A stretch of DNA of 64,000 bases from Cronobacter condimenti 1330 (GTDB lineage Bacteria; Pseudomonadota; Gammaproteobacteria; Enterobacterales; Enterobacteriaceae): NCBI RefSeq assembly GCF_001277255.1, contig NZ_CP012264.1, forward strand, positions 3,100,001-3,164,000, given 5' to 3'. Positions within the stretch are counted from its first letter, which is position 1. Each line of letters begins with the position of its first letter. Below the pieces are notes generated by a model. The model was given only the letters and a program-made list of their open reading frames with translations. It did not search any database and had not been told where the DNA came from. This document shows positions 50,174-59,321 of the stretch, one piece after another. A program made the position numbers and the translations under genes.

Positions 50174-51418
50174 ATGGCTTCTGTACACCGTGGAGGCGAG
50201 GCGTCGCTGCTGGCGCATCGCTCGTTCGTCGCATTCTGGCTGGCGCGCACCTGCTCCGGCTTTGGTTTTCAGATGTTGTCTATCGTGGTGGGCTGGCAGA
50301 TTTACGCCCTCACCCACAGCGCGTTTTACTTAGGCCTTATCGGGCTGGTGCAGTTTTTGCCGTCCGTCACGCTGGCGCTCTGGGCCGGACACATTGCCGA
50401 TCAGCGCGATCGCCGCCGGGTGGTGCTGATTGGCCAGTTAGTCGAGTGGCTCGCCATTGGCACGCTGGCCGCCGCCACCGTGATGCACCTCGCCGATGTA
50501 AAAATTATCCTGAGCCTGATTTTCATTATTTCGGTCGCCAAAGTGATGGAGGCACCGTCGCTGCAATCAATGCTGCCAGCCCTGGTGCCGCCTGCCCTGC
50601 TGGCGCGCGCCACGGCGGCAAGCGCGGTCTCAAGCCAGGCGGCGATGATCATGGGCCCGGCGCTGGGTGGCCTGCTGTATGTGTTCGGCGCGCAGGTGGT
50701 CTATGCGCTGACCGCCGTGTTGTACCTGATATCCGTCGCGATGGTAAGCCGCCTGCGCTATGAACAGGCGCCACCCGCGCGCCAGCCAGCGAGCCTCGCC
50801 ACGCTGTTTGCAGGCGTGAAGTTCATTCGCGAGCGCCCCGATGTGCTGGGTGTAATTTCACTCGATCTCTTTGCCGTACTGTTGGGCGGTGCCACTGCGC
50901 TGCTGCCCATCTATGCGCACGATATCCTGCATACCGGGCCGTGGGGGTTGGGACTGCTGCGCGCCGCGCCGGCCGTGGGCGCGCTGCTGGTGGGCTTCTG
51001 GTTAAGCCGTCGTTCGCTTGAGAAGCATGTCGGGATGATTATGTTCTTATCTGTGGCGGGCTTTGGCGTGGCGACGCTGGTGTTTGCGCTTTCCAGTAAT
51101 CTGTGGCTGTCGCTTATCGCGCTCTTCGCCACGGGCGGGTTTGACATGGTGAGTATGGTCATCCGCGGCGCGCTGGTGCAGCTCGACACGCCGAACGAGA
51201 TGCTGGGCCGCGTTAACGCCGTTAACTCGATTTTTATCAATACCTCAAACCAGCTTGGCGAATTTGAATCCGGGATGCTTGCCGCGCTGCTTGGCACCGT
51301 GCCCGCCGCCGCAATCGGCGGTATCGGTACGCTGGTGGTCGTCGGACTCTGGATGCGCCTCTTCCCGTCGCTGCGTAAACGTCAGCGGCTGGAAGAGACA
51401 ACGCTACAATCCGTGTGA
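50174..51418 (+). CDS. MFS exporter, EntS-like family
   Basis: This 414-aa inner-membrane protein has about 12 helices. MFS loop text GHIADQRDRRRVVLIGQ lies near residue 77 and NEMLGRVNAVNSIFINTSNQLGEFESGMLAALLG resembles EntS ([20 protein letters not shown]). It belongs to the same drug/siderophore-exporter family as entS, found 9 kb away, but is only distantly similar. The start at 50174 (MASVHRGGEASLL) was chosen by membrane topology. It lies 111 bp after hcxA in the same direction and may share its transcript. E. coli lacks it here. Substrate is unknown. Confidence 0.82.
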   Translation: MASVHRGGEASLLAHRSFVAFWLARTCSGFGFQMLSIVVGWQIYALTHSAFYLGLIGLVQFLPSVTLALWAGHIADQRDRRRVVLIGQLVEWLAIGTLAAATVMHLADVKIILSLIFIISVAKVMEAPSLQSMLPALVPPALLARATAASAVSSQAAMIMGPALGGLLYVFGAQVVYALTAVLYLISVAMVSRLRYEQAPPARQPASLATLFAGVKFIRERPDVLGVISLDLFAVLLGGATALLPIYAHDILHTGPWGLGLLRAAPAVGALLVGFWLSRRSLEKHVGMIMFLSVAGFGVATLVFALSSNLWLSLIALFATGGFDMVSMVIRGALVQLDTPNEMLGRVNAVNSIFINTSNQLGEFESGMLAALLGTVPAAAIGGIGTLVVVGLWMRLFPSLRKRQRLEETTLQSV

Positions 51419-51446
51419 ATACATCACACCTGCCGCCAGGCGGCGC

Positions 51447-51644
51447 TTAACAGCACTTCGGCCCTCCTTTCGCGCCGTAGCGGGCATCCTGGCGTTCGCG
51501 AAAAAACGCTTCATACGTCATTGGCGTCTGATCCGGATGGTTGAGCCGCATGTGTTCGACGTAGTTGTCGTAATCAGGTACGCCTATCATCATTTTCGCG
51601 GCCTGGCCGAGGTATTTACCGGCTTTGGCAAGGGTATCGAACAT
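51447..51644 (-). CDS. ybdD: YbdD/YjiX-family small protein
   Basis: This 65-aa cytoplasmic protein matches E. coli YbdD, the usual partner of CstA. Family text is KAGKYLGQAAKMMIGVPDYDNYVEHMRLNHPDQTPMTYEAFFRERQDARYG, with the C-terminal CC. It lies 119 bp after cstA, as in E. coli. Relatives pair with CstA-type pyruvate or peptide transporters and seem needed for their activity. Confidence 0.93.
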   Translation of the reverse strand: MFDTLAKAGKYLGQAAKMMIGVPDYDNYVEHMRLNHPDQTPMTYEAFFRERQDARYGAKGGPKCC

Positions 51645-51763
51645 TTTTTATCCTCGACGGTTGTCACGGCGGGTGGCGCTTTGCTGACCCGCCCTGCATC
51701 ACCAGTGACAGAGAAAAGTCAGGTGGATAAACGCAAGCTTATCCACCATAACCTCCTTCTCGC

Positions 51764-53869
51764 TTAATGCGCGCTTTTCACCTGCGCGACGCTCTGCTCA
51801 GCGTTAGCGGGCATCGGCTCGTACGGCGTTTCATTAACCGTCGGTTTGTCCTGCTTAAGCGCTGCCAGTGCCGTTTTCACTGAAAAGAGCGCCAGAACCA
51901 CAACCACCACCATGAAGAAGATGGTCAGACCCGCGTCGAGACGATTGTTAAACACGAGCTGGCTCAGTTGCGCCTCGGTGTAGTGCGCCGGGATCGTGCC
52001 GCTATCCAGGATCGCCTGGAATTTGTTGGCGATAGCCAGGAAACCCACTTTGTTATCCGGGCTGAATGCCTTCTGCCAGCCAGCGGTCAGCGTACACACC
52101 AGCAGCCATGCTGTCGGTACCAGCGCGACCCACGCGTAACGCTGGCGCTTCATCTTGAACAGCACTACCGCGCAAAGCATCAGCGCCATGCCCGCCAGCA
52201 TCTGGTTGGCAATGCCAAACAGCGGCCAGAGCGTGTTGATCCCACCAAGCGGATCCACAACCCCCTGATGCAGGAAGTACCCCCACGCCAGCACGCACAG
52301 CGCCGTCGCAAGCAGGTTTGCAGGCAACGAATCGGTACGCTTAAGGCCCGGCGAGATAACCCCCAACAAATCCTGGAGCATGAAGCGCGCGGCGCGCGTG
52401 CCCGCATCTACAGCCGTCAGGATAAACAGCGCCTCAAACAGAATGGCGAAGTGATACCAGAATGACACATCCATCAGGCCGCCCAGCGCGCCGTGCAGGA
52501 TGTAAGCCATCCCCACCGCCAGCGTCGGCGCGCCGCCTGCGCGTGAGATTATCGTCTGTTCGCCGACGTCAGTGGCTATCTGATTAAGCGTGTCGGGAGT
52601 TATCTGGAAGCCCCAGCCGCTTACCACCTGCGCCGCCGAAGCAACCACATCCACGGTGCCCGCAGGCGCGAGCACCGCCATCGGGCTGTTCATCGCAAAA
52701 TAGACGCCCGGATCTATCACGCAGGCCGATACCAGCGCCATAATCGCCACAAACGATTCCATCAGCATCCCGCCATAGCCGATAAAGCAGGCCTGGTTTT
52801 CATTGGCGAGCATTTTCGGCGTGGTGCCGGAGGCGATAAGCGCATGAAAGCCCGAGACCGCCCCGCACGCGATAGTGATAAACAGGAACGGGAACAGATT
52901 GCCGGTCCATACCGGGCCAGTACCGTCGATAAATTTCGTCATGGCGGGCATGGTGAGCGTCGGTCGCATAATGAGAATACCGATGGCGAGCCCGACGATC
53001 GTGCCGATTTTCAGGAAAGTGGAGAGATAATCACGCGGGGCCAGCAGCAGCCACACCGGCAGCACTGCCGCCACAAAGCCGTAGCCGACCAGCATCCAGG
53101 TCAACTGCACACCGGTGAAATCAAACCACGGCGCCCAGGTTTCGCTTTCGGCCACCCAGCCGCCGGAGATGATCGCAAACACCAGCATCACCAGACCTAT
53201 CACCGACACTTCGCCGATGCGCCCGGGCCGCAGGTAGCGAATATAAATCCCCATAAAAAGCGCAAGCGGGATGGTAAAGGCGACGGTATAAGTTCCCCAC
53301 GGGCTGTGGGTCAGCGCTTTCACCACGATCATCGCCAGCACCGCCAGGATGATAATCATGATCATAAAGCAGGCCACAAGCGCGATAACCCCCGCAGTGT
53401 TGCCCATCTCCTCTTTTACCAGCTCGCCGAGCGAGCGCCCGTCGCGGCGGGTGGAGACAAACAGCACCATGAAATCCTGTACGGCACCGGCGAGCACCAC
53501 GCCCGCGAGTATCCAGATCATGCCAGGCAGATAGCCCATCTGTGCCGCGAGCACCGGCCCCACCAGCGGGCCCGCGCCAGCAATTGCCGCAAAATGGTGA
53601 CCGAACAGCACTTTTTTATCGGTGGGCACGTAATCGAGCCCGTCGTTGTGGCGCACCGCGGGCGTCATGCGCGTCGGGTCGACGGCCAGCACCTTTTTAG
53701 CGATGTACAGCCCGTAAAAACGGTACGCGATGAGATAAACACAGACGGCGGCCACCACGATCCATAGTGCGTTGATTTGCTCGCCGCGATTAAGGGCGAT
53801 ATAGCCCAGCGCGAAGGCGCCCACCACAGATAGCACTGCCCAGATAAGGTATTTCCCTGAGTTCGTCAT
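51764..53869 (-). CDS. cstA: Carbon-starvation transporter CstA
   Basis: CstA (701 aa, as in E. coli) is a large inner-membrane carrier with about 18 helices. It is linked to peptide and pyruvate uptake under carbon starvation. Family text includes HHFAAIAGAGPLVGPVLAAQMGYLPGMIW, VSTRRDGRSLGELVKEEMG, SGFHALIASGTTPKMLANE, TAVDAGTRAARFMLQDLLG and NTLWPLFGIANQMLAG. The start at 53869 follows GGATAACTATT. A candidate CRP site lies about 50 bp upstream. Confidence 0.97.
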   Translation of the reverse strand: MTNSGKYLIWAVLSVVGAFALGYIALNRGEQINALWIVVAAVCVYLIAYRFYGLYIAKKVLAVDPTRMTPAVRHNDGLDYVPTDKKVLFGHHFAAIAGAGPLVGPVLAAQMGYLPGMIWILAGVVLAGAVQDFMVLFVSTRRDGRSLGELVKEEMGNTAGVIALVACFMIMIIILAVLAMIVVKALTHSPWGTYTVAFTIPLALFMGIYIRYLRPGRIGEVSVIGLVMLVFAIISGGWVAESETWAPWFDFTGVQLTWMLVGYGFVAAVLPVWLLLAPRDYLSTFLKIGTIVGLAIGILIMRPTLTMPAMTKFIDGTGPVWTGNLFPFLFITIACGAVSGFHALIASGTTPKMLANENQACFIGYGGMLMESFVAIMALVSACVIDPGVYFAMNSPMAVLAPAGTVDVVASAAQVVSGWGFQITPDTLNQIATDVGEQTIISRAGGAPTLAVGMAYILHGALGGLMDVSFWYHFAILFEALFILTAVDAGTRAARFMLQDLLGVISPGLKRTDSLPANLLATALCVLAWGYFLHQGVVDPLGGINTLWPLFGIANQMLAGMALMLCAVVLFKMKRQRYAWVALVPTAWLLVCTLTAGWQKAFSPDNKVGFLAIANKFQAILDSGTIPAHYTEAQLSQLVFNNRLDAGLTIFFMVVVVVLALFSVKTALAALKQDKPTVNETPYEPMPANAEQSVAQVKSAH

Positions 53870-53918
53870 AATAGTTATCCATTCAGTGAAACGATGAGTG
53901 AAACAGAGGTGTTACATT

Positions 53919-53935
53919 TTGTTTCTATATCACTC
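53919..53935 (-). promoter_or_regulatory. Candidate CRP site upstream of cstA
   Basis: Minus-strand AGTGATATAGAAACAA matches about 10 of 16 bases of TGTGATCTAGATCACA, with a good left half. E. coli cstA is cAMP-CRP dependent. Confidence 0.35.
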
Positions 53936-54066
53936 ATAAGAATTTAACAATGTAAGGCACAGAGAAACGTGTTTTCGCGGCAGGGATTTACGCCAGTCTG
54001 TTAGCGAGATCACGCGAGGCAGGAAGCCGTGAATAAGGGAGACAGGGTGAGCAAAGGGAAAAGTAA

Positions 54067-54096
54067 GTAGGGTAGCGCTTCGCTTACCCCACCTAC
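54067..54096. repeat. REP-like palindrome
   Basis: GTAGGGTAGCGCTTCGCTTA followed by CCCCACCTAC forms an imperfect hairpin with a CTTCG loop and REP-like arms. Confidence 0.65.
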
Positions 54097-54127
54097 CAAC
54101 GGCCTGCGGGGTGAGGGGCGAACAGGC

Positions 54128-54148
54128 AGAGAGGGTTTTCCCCTCTCC
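54128..54148. repeat. GC-rich hairpin in the cstA/entH gap
   Basis: AGAGAGGG and CCCTCTC arms pair around TTTTC. It resembles the palindrome at 43642-43664 in arm sequence. Confidence 0.4.
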
Positions 54149-54306
54149 GCTGGAGCGCGCACGAATGAGGGGCAAATATGCTGAGCGGGGAGAAGGCTGG
54201 AGTGAGGGGGCAACAGACACGCACGGTGAACGGTTCCGTTCGCCGCTACGCATCTTACTCTATCGCCTTCCCTCACATAACGCGGTGAAAGGCGCTCGCG
54301 CGGGCT

Positions 54307-54720
54307 TTACCCCAGCAGCGCGGTGCTTAACCGGCTCGTGCAGCAGCGCCGCCCCTGCTCATCAAATATCACGATTTCCCAGCACTGGCTCTGGCGGCCC
54401 ATATGCAGCGGCTGGCAGACCCCGCGCACAACGCCCTGCGACACCGCGCGATGGTGCGATGCGCTAATCTCGGTGCCGACCACGCACTGCCCGTCGCGGG
54501 TGGTTAAATACCCGGCCATAGAGCCGAGCGTTTCAGCGAGAGCGGCGGAAGCGCCGCCGTGCAGCAGGCCGAACGGCTGATGGGTGCGGTTATCCACCGG
54601 CATCGTTGCCTCAAGCCAGTCGTCGCCAAGGCGGGTATATACAATCCCGAGATGCTCCACCATCGTGCCGATGCTGGTGGCGTTCAGCTCATCAAGCGTC
54701 AAATGACGTTTCCAGATCAT
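54307..54720 (-). CDS. entH: Proofreading thioesterase EntH
   Basis: EntH (137 aa) is a cytoplasmic hot-dog thioesterase that clears wrongly loaded acyl groups from the EntB/EntF carriers. Family text: HQPFGLLHGGASAALAETLGSMAGYL (catalytic Glu and His region, about residues 47-72), VVGTEISASHHRAVSQGVVRG and QSQCWEIVIFDEQGRRCCTSRLS. Its start is one base after the entA stop. It is last in the entCEBAH operon. Confidence 0.96.
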   Translation of the reverse strand: MIWKRHLTLDELNATSIGTMVEHLGIVYTRLGDDWLEATMPVDNRTHQPFGLLHGGASAALAETLGSMAGYLTTRDGQCVVGTEISASHHRAVSQGVVRGVCQPLHMGRQSQCWEIVIFDEQGRRCCTSRLSTALLG

Positions 54721-54721
54721 C

Positions 54722-55474
54722 TTATGCTCCAAGGGTTGAGCCGCCATCAATAACCATATCCTGTAGCGTAATGTGGCCTGCCAGTGGCGAGGCCAGGAAC
54801 AAGATAGTGTTTGCCACATCCTGCGGCTGCGCGATTTTGCCAAGCGGTATGCCAAGCTTAAATTGCTCCGCGAAACCGCGAATGCGCTGCTGTTCGGCAT
54901 CATTACTTGTCCAGAGCGTGCGCTGCATGTCGGTGTCGGTCGAGCCTGGCGATACCAGGTTACACCGCACGCCGTATGCCGCAAGCTCCAGCCCCACGGT
55001 CAGCGCCAGGCTTTTCAGCGCCGCTTTCGACGCGCCATAAGCGGACATCCCGATGCGCGGCGTGTGCGCGGCATCGGAGGCGACCGTCACGATAGCCCCG
55101 CCCTTTTGCGCGCGGAACTGCGCCATCGTCTGCTGGAAGAAATTAAACGCACCACCGACATTCACCGCAAAGGTCTGCTGCCAGTCCGCAACGGACAGCG
55201 CGTCGGTCGCGCCCATGCGCAGAATGCCCGCCGCGTTCACCAGCACGTCAAGCCGCGCATGGTCACCGAGGCGCCGCTGACAGGCGCTCGCCACTGCCGC
55301 GGCGTCCGCCACATCCAGCGTCTCACAGGCAAACGGATAATCCTCGCCCGGAAAGGCCAGATCGAAGCCGGTCACGTTCGCGCCTGCGTCAACAAACGCC
55401 CGCGCAGTGGTATAGCCGATCCCTTTGCCCGCCCCTGTCACCCAGACGTTTTGGTCGCTGAAATCGAGCCTCAT
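54722..55474 (-). CDS. entA: 2,3-dihydro-2,3-dihydroxybenzoate dehydrogenase
   Basis: EntA (250 aa) is a short-chain dehydrogenase that oxidises dihydro-dihydroxybenzoate to 2,3-dihydroxybenzoate with NAD+. The nucleotide loop VTGAGKGIGYTTARAF (about residues 12-27), LVNAAGILRMGATD, and the catalytic SAYGASKAALKSLA (Tyr-x3-Lys) are present. It overlaps entB by four bases (ATGA). Confidence 0.97.
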   Translation of the reverse strand: MRLDFSDQNVWVTGAGKGIGYTTARAFVDAGANVTGFDLAFPGEDYPFACETLDVADAAAVASACQRRLGDHARLDVLVNAAGILRMGATDALSVADWQQTFAVNVGGAFNFFQQTMAQFRAQKGGAIVTVASDAAHTPRIGMSAYGASKAALKSLALTVGLELAAYGVRCNLVSPGSTDTDMQRTLWTSNDAEQQRIRGFAEQFKLGIPLGKIAQPQDVANTILFLASPLAGHITLQDMVIDGGSTLGA

Positions 55475-56340
55475 GCCTGCGGCTTCCGGCTAAGCAACGC
55501 CCACCAGGCATCAATCGTCGGGTTTTTCGCAAGCATCACGAAATCGATGTCGCCATGCGCTTTGCGCCAGCGCGCAGCGAGCGCCATCATGCGCACGGAA
55601 TCAAGGCCGTAATCGATGAGGTTTTCATCATCTTCCGGCTCGTCAGACTCATCAAGCAGCGGCAGGATGAGCGCACGCAATGCCGCTTTGCTGCCCGGTA
55701 CGTCAGGCTCGGCGGCAGGCAGCAGATCGGCGGTCATCACGACGCGTCCGGCGCGGCCTGCAACATAATTCAGCGCCATCAGATGCTCTTCGCGGCTGAA
55801 ATCAGCCAGCGCGTCGGCCACCATAAACGGCTTGATATCCCGCATGAAGGCGTCGGTGGCGGTGATCATGCAGCCGATATGGGCATAGACGCCGCAGATG
55901 ATCAGCTGGTCGCGGCCCGTCTCTTTCAGCGAATGCTCCAGCGGCGAGCGATGAAAGGCGCTGTAACGCCACTTCACGAGCACCGTGTCGTCGGCATCTG
56001 GCGCGAGCGCCTCCACCACTTTTTGTTTGTCGGGATGGTTGTTCAGCCCCGGTCCCCACATATCGTTGAGCAGCGCGCGGTCGGCGTCGCTCTGGTTATT
56101 CGGCTGCGCCGTATAGTAAACCGGAATGCCCTGGGCTTTGCAGAACTGGCGCAGCGCGGCGACGTTCGCCACCACCTGCTCGATCATCGGGCAATTTTCG
56201 CCCCAGAAGTTAAGGAAATAGTCCTGCATGTCATGGATGAGCAGCGCCGCACGCTGCGGCTCAAACGCCCAGTTCACTTTGTTTTGCGGGAGATCCGCGG
56301 CCGTCGGCAGCGCGTAGGCGTTTAGTTTAGGGATAGCCAT
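55471..56340 (-). CDS. entB: Isochorismatase / aryl carrier protein EntB
   Basis: EntB (289 aa) has two domains. The isochorismatase (about 1-210) shows LLIHDMQDYFLNFWG (catalytic Asp), VLVKWRYSAFHRSPLE (catalytic Lys) and CGVYAHIGCMITATDAFM. The aryl carrier domain (about 215-285) carries S248 for phosphopantetheine in LIDYGLDSVRMMALAAR. It makes dihydroxybenzoate precursor and carries the aryl group to EntF (not in the window). Confidence 0.97.
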   Translation of the reverse strand: MAIPKLNAYALPTAADLPQNKVNWAFEPQRAALLIHDMQDYFLNFWGENCPMIEQVVANVAALRQFCKAQGIPVYYTAQPNNQSDADRALLNDMWGPGLNNHPDKQKVVEALAPDADDTVLVKWRYSAFHRSPLEHSLKETGRDQLIICGVYAHIGCMITATDAFMRDIKPFMVADALADFSREEHLMALNYVAGRAGRVVMTADLLPAAEPDVPGSKAALRALILPLLDESDEPEDDENLIDYGLDSVRMMALAARWRKAHGDIDFVMLAKNPTIDAWWALLSRKPQA

Positions 56341-56349
56341 TTTCTTTCC

Positions 56350-57954
56350 TTACTCAGTTGCAGACTGGCGCGCCGCCAGCCAGAGACGCAGTTGTTTTTT
56401 ATCCACTTTGCCCACCGGCGTGAGCGGCAGCGCATCGACGCGCTCCACGCGATCCGGCAGCTTGAAATCGGCGACGCCCAGCTCGCGCAGATAGCGGCGG
56501 ATTTCCACCGCCTTCACCGGACGGCTAGTGACGATATACGCGCAGCTTTTCTCGCCCATCAGGCTGTCTTCCATTGAGACCAGGCCCGCGTGCACAATCG
56601 CTTCATGGCCGAGCAGCAGGTTTTCTATCTCTTCAGCGGCTATCTTTTCACCACCACGGTTGATCTGATCTTTCTCGCGCCCCTGAACGGTGATGTAACC
56701 GTCCTCATCAATGGCGATGAGATCCCCGGAGCTGTAAAAACCGTTCGCATCGAATGCCTGGGCGTTATGCTCGGGGCTGTTGTAGTAGCCGCGGAAGGTA
56801 TACGGCCCGCGCGTCATTAGCCTTCCCACCTGGCCGCGCGGCAGCGGATTGCCGTGTTCATCGGCAACCCAGACTTCATCGTCCGGGCTCATCGGGCGGC
56901 CCTGCGTCGTGAAAATACGCGTGTCCGGATCGTCCAGGCGGGTGTAGTTCACCAGCCCTTCGGCCATACCAAACACTTGCTGCAACTGACAGCCAATCTC
57001 TGCCGGAATACGCGCAGCGAGCGTGTCGGACAGGCGCGCCCCGCCGACCTGCAATAGCCTGAGCGACGTTAGCTGACGGTTGTCGCCCCACTCCTGAATG
57101 GCCTGCAGCCAGAGGCTGACGGCGGGCGGCACCAGCGCGGTCACGTTAATCTGATGCTGTTCAATCAGCGGGAAGCAGAGCGTCGCGCTCGGGTCACGCG
57201 CTAGCACCACGCAGCCTTCGGCAAAGAATACGCCGAGCGCGCCTGGTGAACTTAGCGGGTAGTTGTGCGCCGCAGGCAGCGCGCAGAGGTAGCGCGTTTC
57301 ACGCCCGAAGCGGCAGATCTCCACGCTTTGACGAATGCTGTAGTAATAATCGTTGTGGGTGCGCGGGATGAGCTTTGGCGTGCCGGTGCTGCCGCCGGAG
57401 AGCTGAAAGAACGCCACTTCATCGGCGGCAGACGGCGCGGGCACGAAACCGGCCTGCGGTTCTGCAATCAGCGCATCCAGCGTGTCGCCGCGCAGTGCCG
57501 TCATGCGCAGCGACGGGCAGGCGTCTTTCAGCGAATTAACGTAAACGTCATCGGCAAACAGCGCATGCTCGCGATCGGCAATCAGCAGCGCGGGCGCAAT
57601 CTGGCGGGCGTAGGCGTCAAGCTCGGTGCGCTGATGGCTAAAGAGCGCGTTGACCGGCGCGACCCCGATTTTCAGCAGCGCGAAGAAAACGATATAAAAC
57701 TCGGCCACATTGCCAAGCTGCACCAGTGCGGTATCGCCGGTTTTCAGCCCGCGTCGCGCGAGCGCCCCCGCGAGGCGGTTCGCGGCGGCGTCCAGGTCGC
57801 CATAGCTGAAGCGGCGTTCGCCGTCGATAATCGCGGTCGCGGCGCTTTGCGCGTGGCGGCTGACGATATCAGTCAGCGGCAGATCGAGCCAGTAGCCTTT
57901 GGCGCGGTAGCGCGCGGCGAAATCATCCGGCCAGCGGGTATAAGGGATAGTCAT
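56350..57954 (-). CDS. entE: 2,3-dihydroxybenzoate-AMP ligase
   Basis: EntE (534 aa) activates 2,3-dihydroxybenzoate as an adenylate and loads it on EntB. The adenylation core LSGGSTGTPKLIPRTHNDYYYS (P-loop-like, about residues 186-207) is present, with YNSPEHNAQAFDANGFYSSGDLIAIDEDGYITVQGREKDQINRGGEKI and the C-terminal lysine in PLTPVGKVDKKQL. It lies nine bases before entB and ten after entC. Confidence 0.97.
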   Translation of the reverse strand: MTIPYTRWPDDFAARYRAKGYWLDLPLTDIVSRHAQSAATAIIDGERRFSYGDLDAAANRLAGALARRGLKTGDTALVQLGNVAEFYIVFFALLKIGVAPVNALFSHQRTELDAYARQIAPALLIADREHALFADDVYVNSLKDACPSLRMTALRGDTLDALIAEPQAGFVPAPSAADEVAFFQLSGGSTGTPKLIPRTHNDYYYSIRQSVEICRFGRETRYLCALPAAHNYPLSSPGALGVFFAEGCVVLARDPSATLCFPLIEQHQINVTALVPPAVSLWLQAIQEWGDNRQLTSLRLLQVGGARLSDTLAARIPAEIGCQLQQVFGMAEGLVNYTRLDDPDTRIFTTQGRPMSPDDEVWVADEHGNPLPRGQVGRLMTRGPYTFRGYYNSPEHNAQAFDANGFYSSGDLIAIDEDGYITVQGREKDQINRGGEKIAAEEIENLLLGHEAIVHAGLVSMEDSLMGEKSCAYIVTSRPVKAVEIRRYLRELGVADFKLPDRVERVDALPLTPVGKVDKKQLRLWLAARQSATE

Positions 57955-57964
57955 GCGCAGAACC

Positions 57965-59134
57965 TCAGTGAAGACCTAAAACGTGAAGCATGGTGGAGAG
58001 TTTGGTGCCGGTTTCGCGCCATTCCGAGGCCGGATCGGAGGCGGGCACAATGCCTGCCCCCGCGAACAGTCGTACCTGGTTTTGCAACAGCCGCGCGCAG
58101 CGGATAGTCACGACCCACTCGCCATTCCCTTCGGCATCGCACCAGCCGACAATGCCGCCAAACAGCTCGCGATCAAAAGGTTCCAGCTCGGCGATATACG
58201 CCTTCGCCGCCTCGTGCGGAAAACCGCTCAGTGCAGGCGTCGGATGTAACAGGCAGGCGAGCGACAGCGCGTTGTCATCAGCAAACCGCGTTTCGCCCTC
58301 AACCGGGGTGGCAAGATGCCAGAGCGTCGGCGTGGTAATGAGCTCCGGCGCGCCCGGCATGGCGAGACGCTGGCTGCGCGGCACAAGCACATCGCGCATC
58401 GCCCGGGTGACCAGTTCATGTTCGTGCCGGTCTTTGGCAGAGCAAAGCAGCGCCTGCCCCGCCGCTTTATCCTGCGCGGCATCGGCATGACGGCGTGCAG
58501 AGCCCGCGAGCGGCAGCGAGCTGAACGTGTTGCCATCTTTACGCAGCAGCAGTTCAGGGCTTGCGCCAAGCAGCGTGCCGCCGTCCGGCAACGGCACATG
58601 GAAATTAAAGCTCGCCGGATTTTGCGCCACCAGACGTGCCAGCAGCGCCAGGCTATCGGGTGGCGCTTCAGTGGTGATGTCGATAAGCCGCGACAGCACG
58701 ATTTTATTCACCTGCGGCGTGTCGGTGAGCGCGGCGGCGCGGGCGACCATCGCCATAAACACGTCCTGTTCCGGGATAGCCTCACGGCTCGCCACGCGCG
58801 GCGCGGTGCCGTCGCGCTCGGGCAAGATAGCCTCGCTGCGGGGAAAATCACTGTGGCTTTCAGGGATAAACAGCGCGGAGGGTTTACAGGTGTCGAACGG
58901 GATGGCGCCTGCGACAATCGGGCGTGCGATGCCATGCTTACAGGCAGCGTCGAAGGCGTCACGCAGCGCGGTCTGAAACGTGCCGTGGCGCTGGGCGCCA
59001 TCTGCCGCCGGGGTATCGAGCCTCGCAAAACAGCCACGAGTGGTAAAACTGCGATAAGGCGACATGAAGAAAAAACTGTCGGATGAAAGAGAGACGGTTG
59101 CCTTGCGGCTTTCCTCAACCAGTGACGTGTCCAT
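57965..59134 (-). CDS. entC: Isochorismate synthase EntC
   Basis: EntC (389 aa) converts chorismate to isochorismate, the first step of enterobactin synthesis. Chorismate-binding text: VVLSRLIDITTE-like (KIVLSRLIDITTEAP), NFHVPLPDGGTLLGASPELLLRKDGNTFSSLPLAGSARR, SAKDRHEHELVTRAMRDVL, TPTLWHLATPVEGE and GIVGWCDAEGNGEWVVTIRCARL. The start at 59134 (MDTSLVEES) has AGGAGG 5 bases upstream; an ATG six codons earlier is weaker. First gene of the operon, behind a Fur box. Confidence 0.97.
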   Translation of the reverse strand: MDTSLVEESRKATVSLSSDSFFFMSPYRSFTTRGCFARLDTPAADGAQRHGTFQTALRDAFDAACKHGIARPIVAGAIPFDTCKPSALFIPESHSDFPRSEAILPERDGTAPRVASREAIPEQDVFMAMVARAAALTDTPQVNKIVLSRLIDITTEAPPDSLALLARLVAQNPASFNFHVPLPDGGTLLGASPELLLRKDGNTFSSLPLAGSARRHADAAQDKAAGQALLCSAKDRHEHELVTRAMRDVLVPRSQRLAMPGAPELITTPTLWHLATPVEGETRFADDNALSLACLLHPTPALSGFPHEAAKAYIAELEPFDRELFGGIVGWCDAEGNGEWVVTIRCARLLQNQVRLFAGAGIVPASDPASEWRETGTKLSTMLHVLGLH

Positions 59135-59163
59135 GCGCTCCTCCTGTACCAAAAAAGAGAACT

Positions 59164-59182
59164 GATAATTGTTATCATTTGT
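59164..59182. promoter_or_regulatory. Fur box near entC
   Basis: GATAATTGTTATCATTTGT matches most of the 19-bp Fur consensus. It sits 30 bases before the entC start and should repress the ent operon in iron-rich cells. Confidence 0.88.
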
Positions 59183-59277
59183 ATTTGGTGGCGTAACCTA
59201 AGGCTTAATCGCGGGCATGTCAACCGCAGACGTCAATTCCGGCGCGTGTCATCGCTTGCATCCTGGCGGCAAATCAT

Positions 59278-59296
59278 GAAAATGAGAAGCATTATT
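59278..59296. promoter_or_regulatory. Fur-like box near fepB
   Basis: GAAAATGAGAAGCATTATT resembles a Fur box (GAGAA-x-CATTATT form) and lies 26 bases before the fepB start. It is weaker than the entC box. Confidence 0.65.
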
Positions 59297-59321
59297 AACA
59301 CTTCTGACAGGATACGTTGCC

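Larger units (their letters stand above)
53870..54306. other. Gene-free stretch between cstA and entH
   Basis: This 437-bp gap has no convincing gene; its open frames are low-complexity and unrelated to known proteins. Near cstA, ATATCACTCAT at 53928-53938, read on the minus strand as AGTGATATAGAAACAA (53919-53935), resembles a CRP site. Further right lie a REP-like palindrome (54067-54096) and a G/C-run hairpin (54128-54148). The rest contains many G-run patches such as GGGTGAGC and GAGGGGCGA, which recur in the gap at 43.6-43.8 kb. Confidence 0.6.

Noticed and set aside
52844..53767. 307-codon open frame antisense to cstA
   Set aside because: It is opposite cstA and its composition (H, R, D, Q rich) is typical of an antisense shadow.
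53930..54276. Two 88-107 codon frames in the cstA/entH gap
   Set aside because: They lie over REP and G-run repeats, have low-complexity Ser/Pro/Arg products and no ribosome site.
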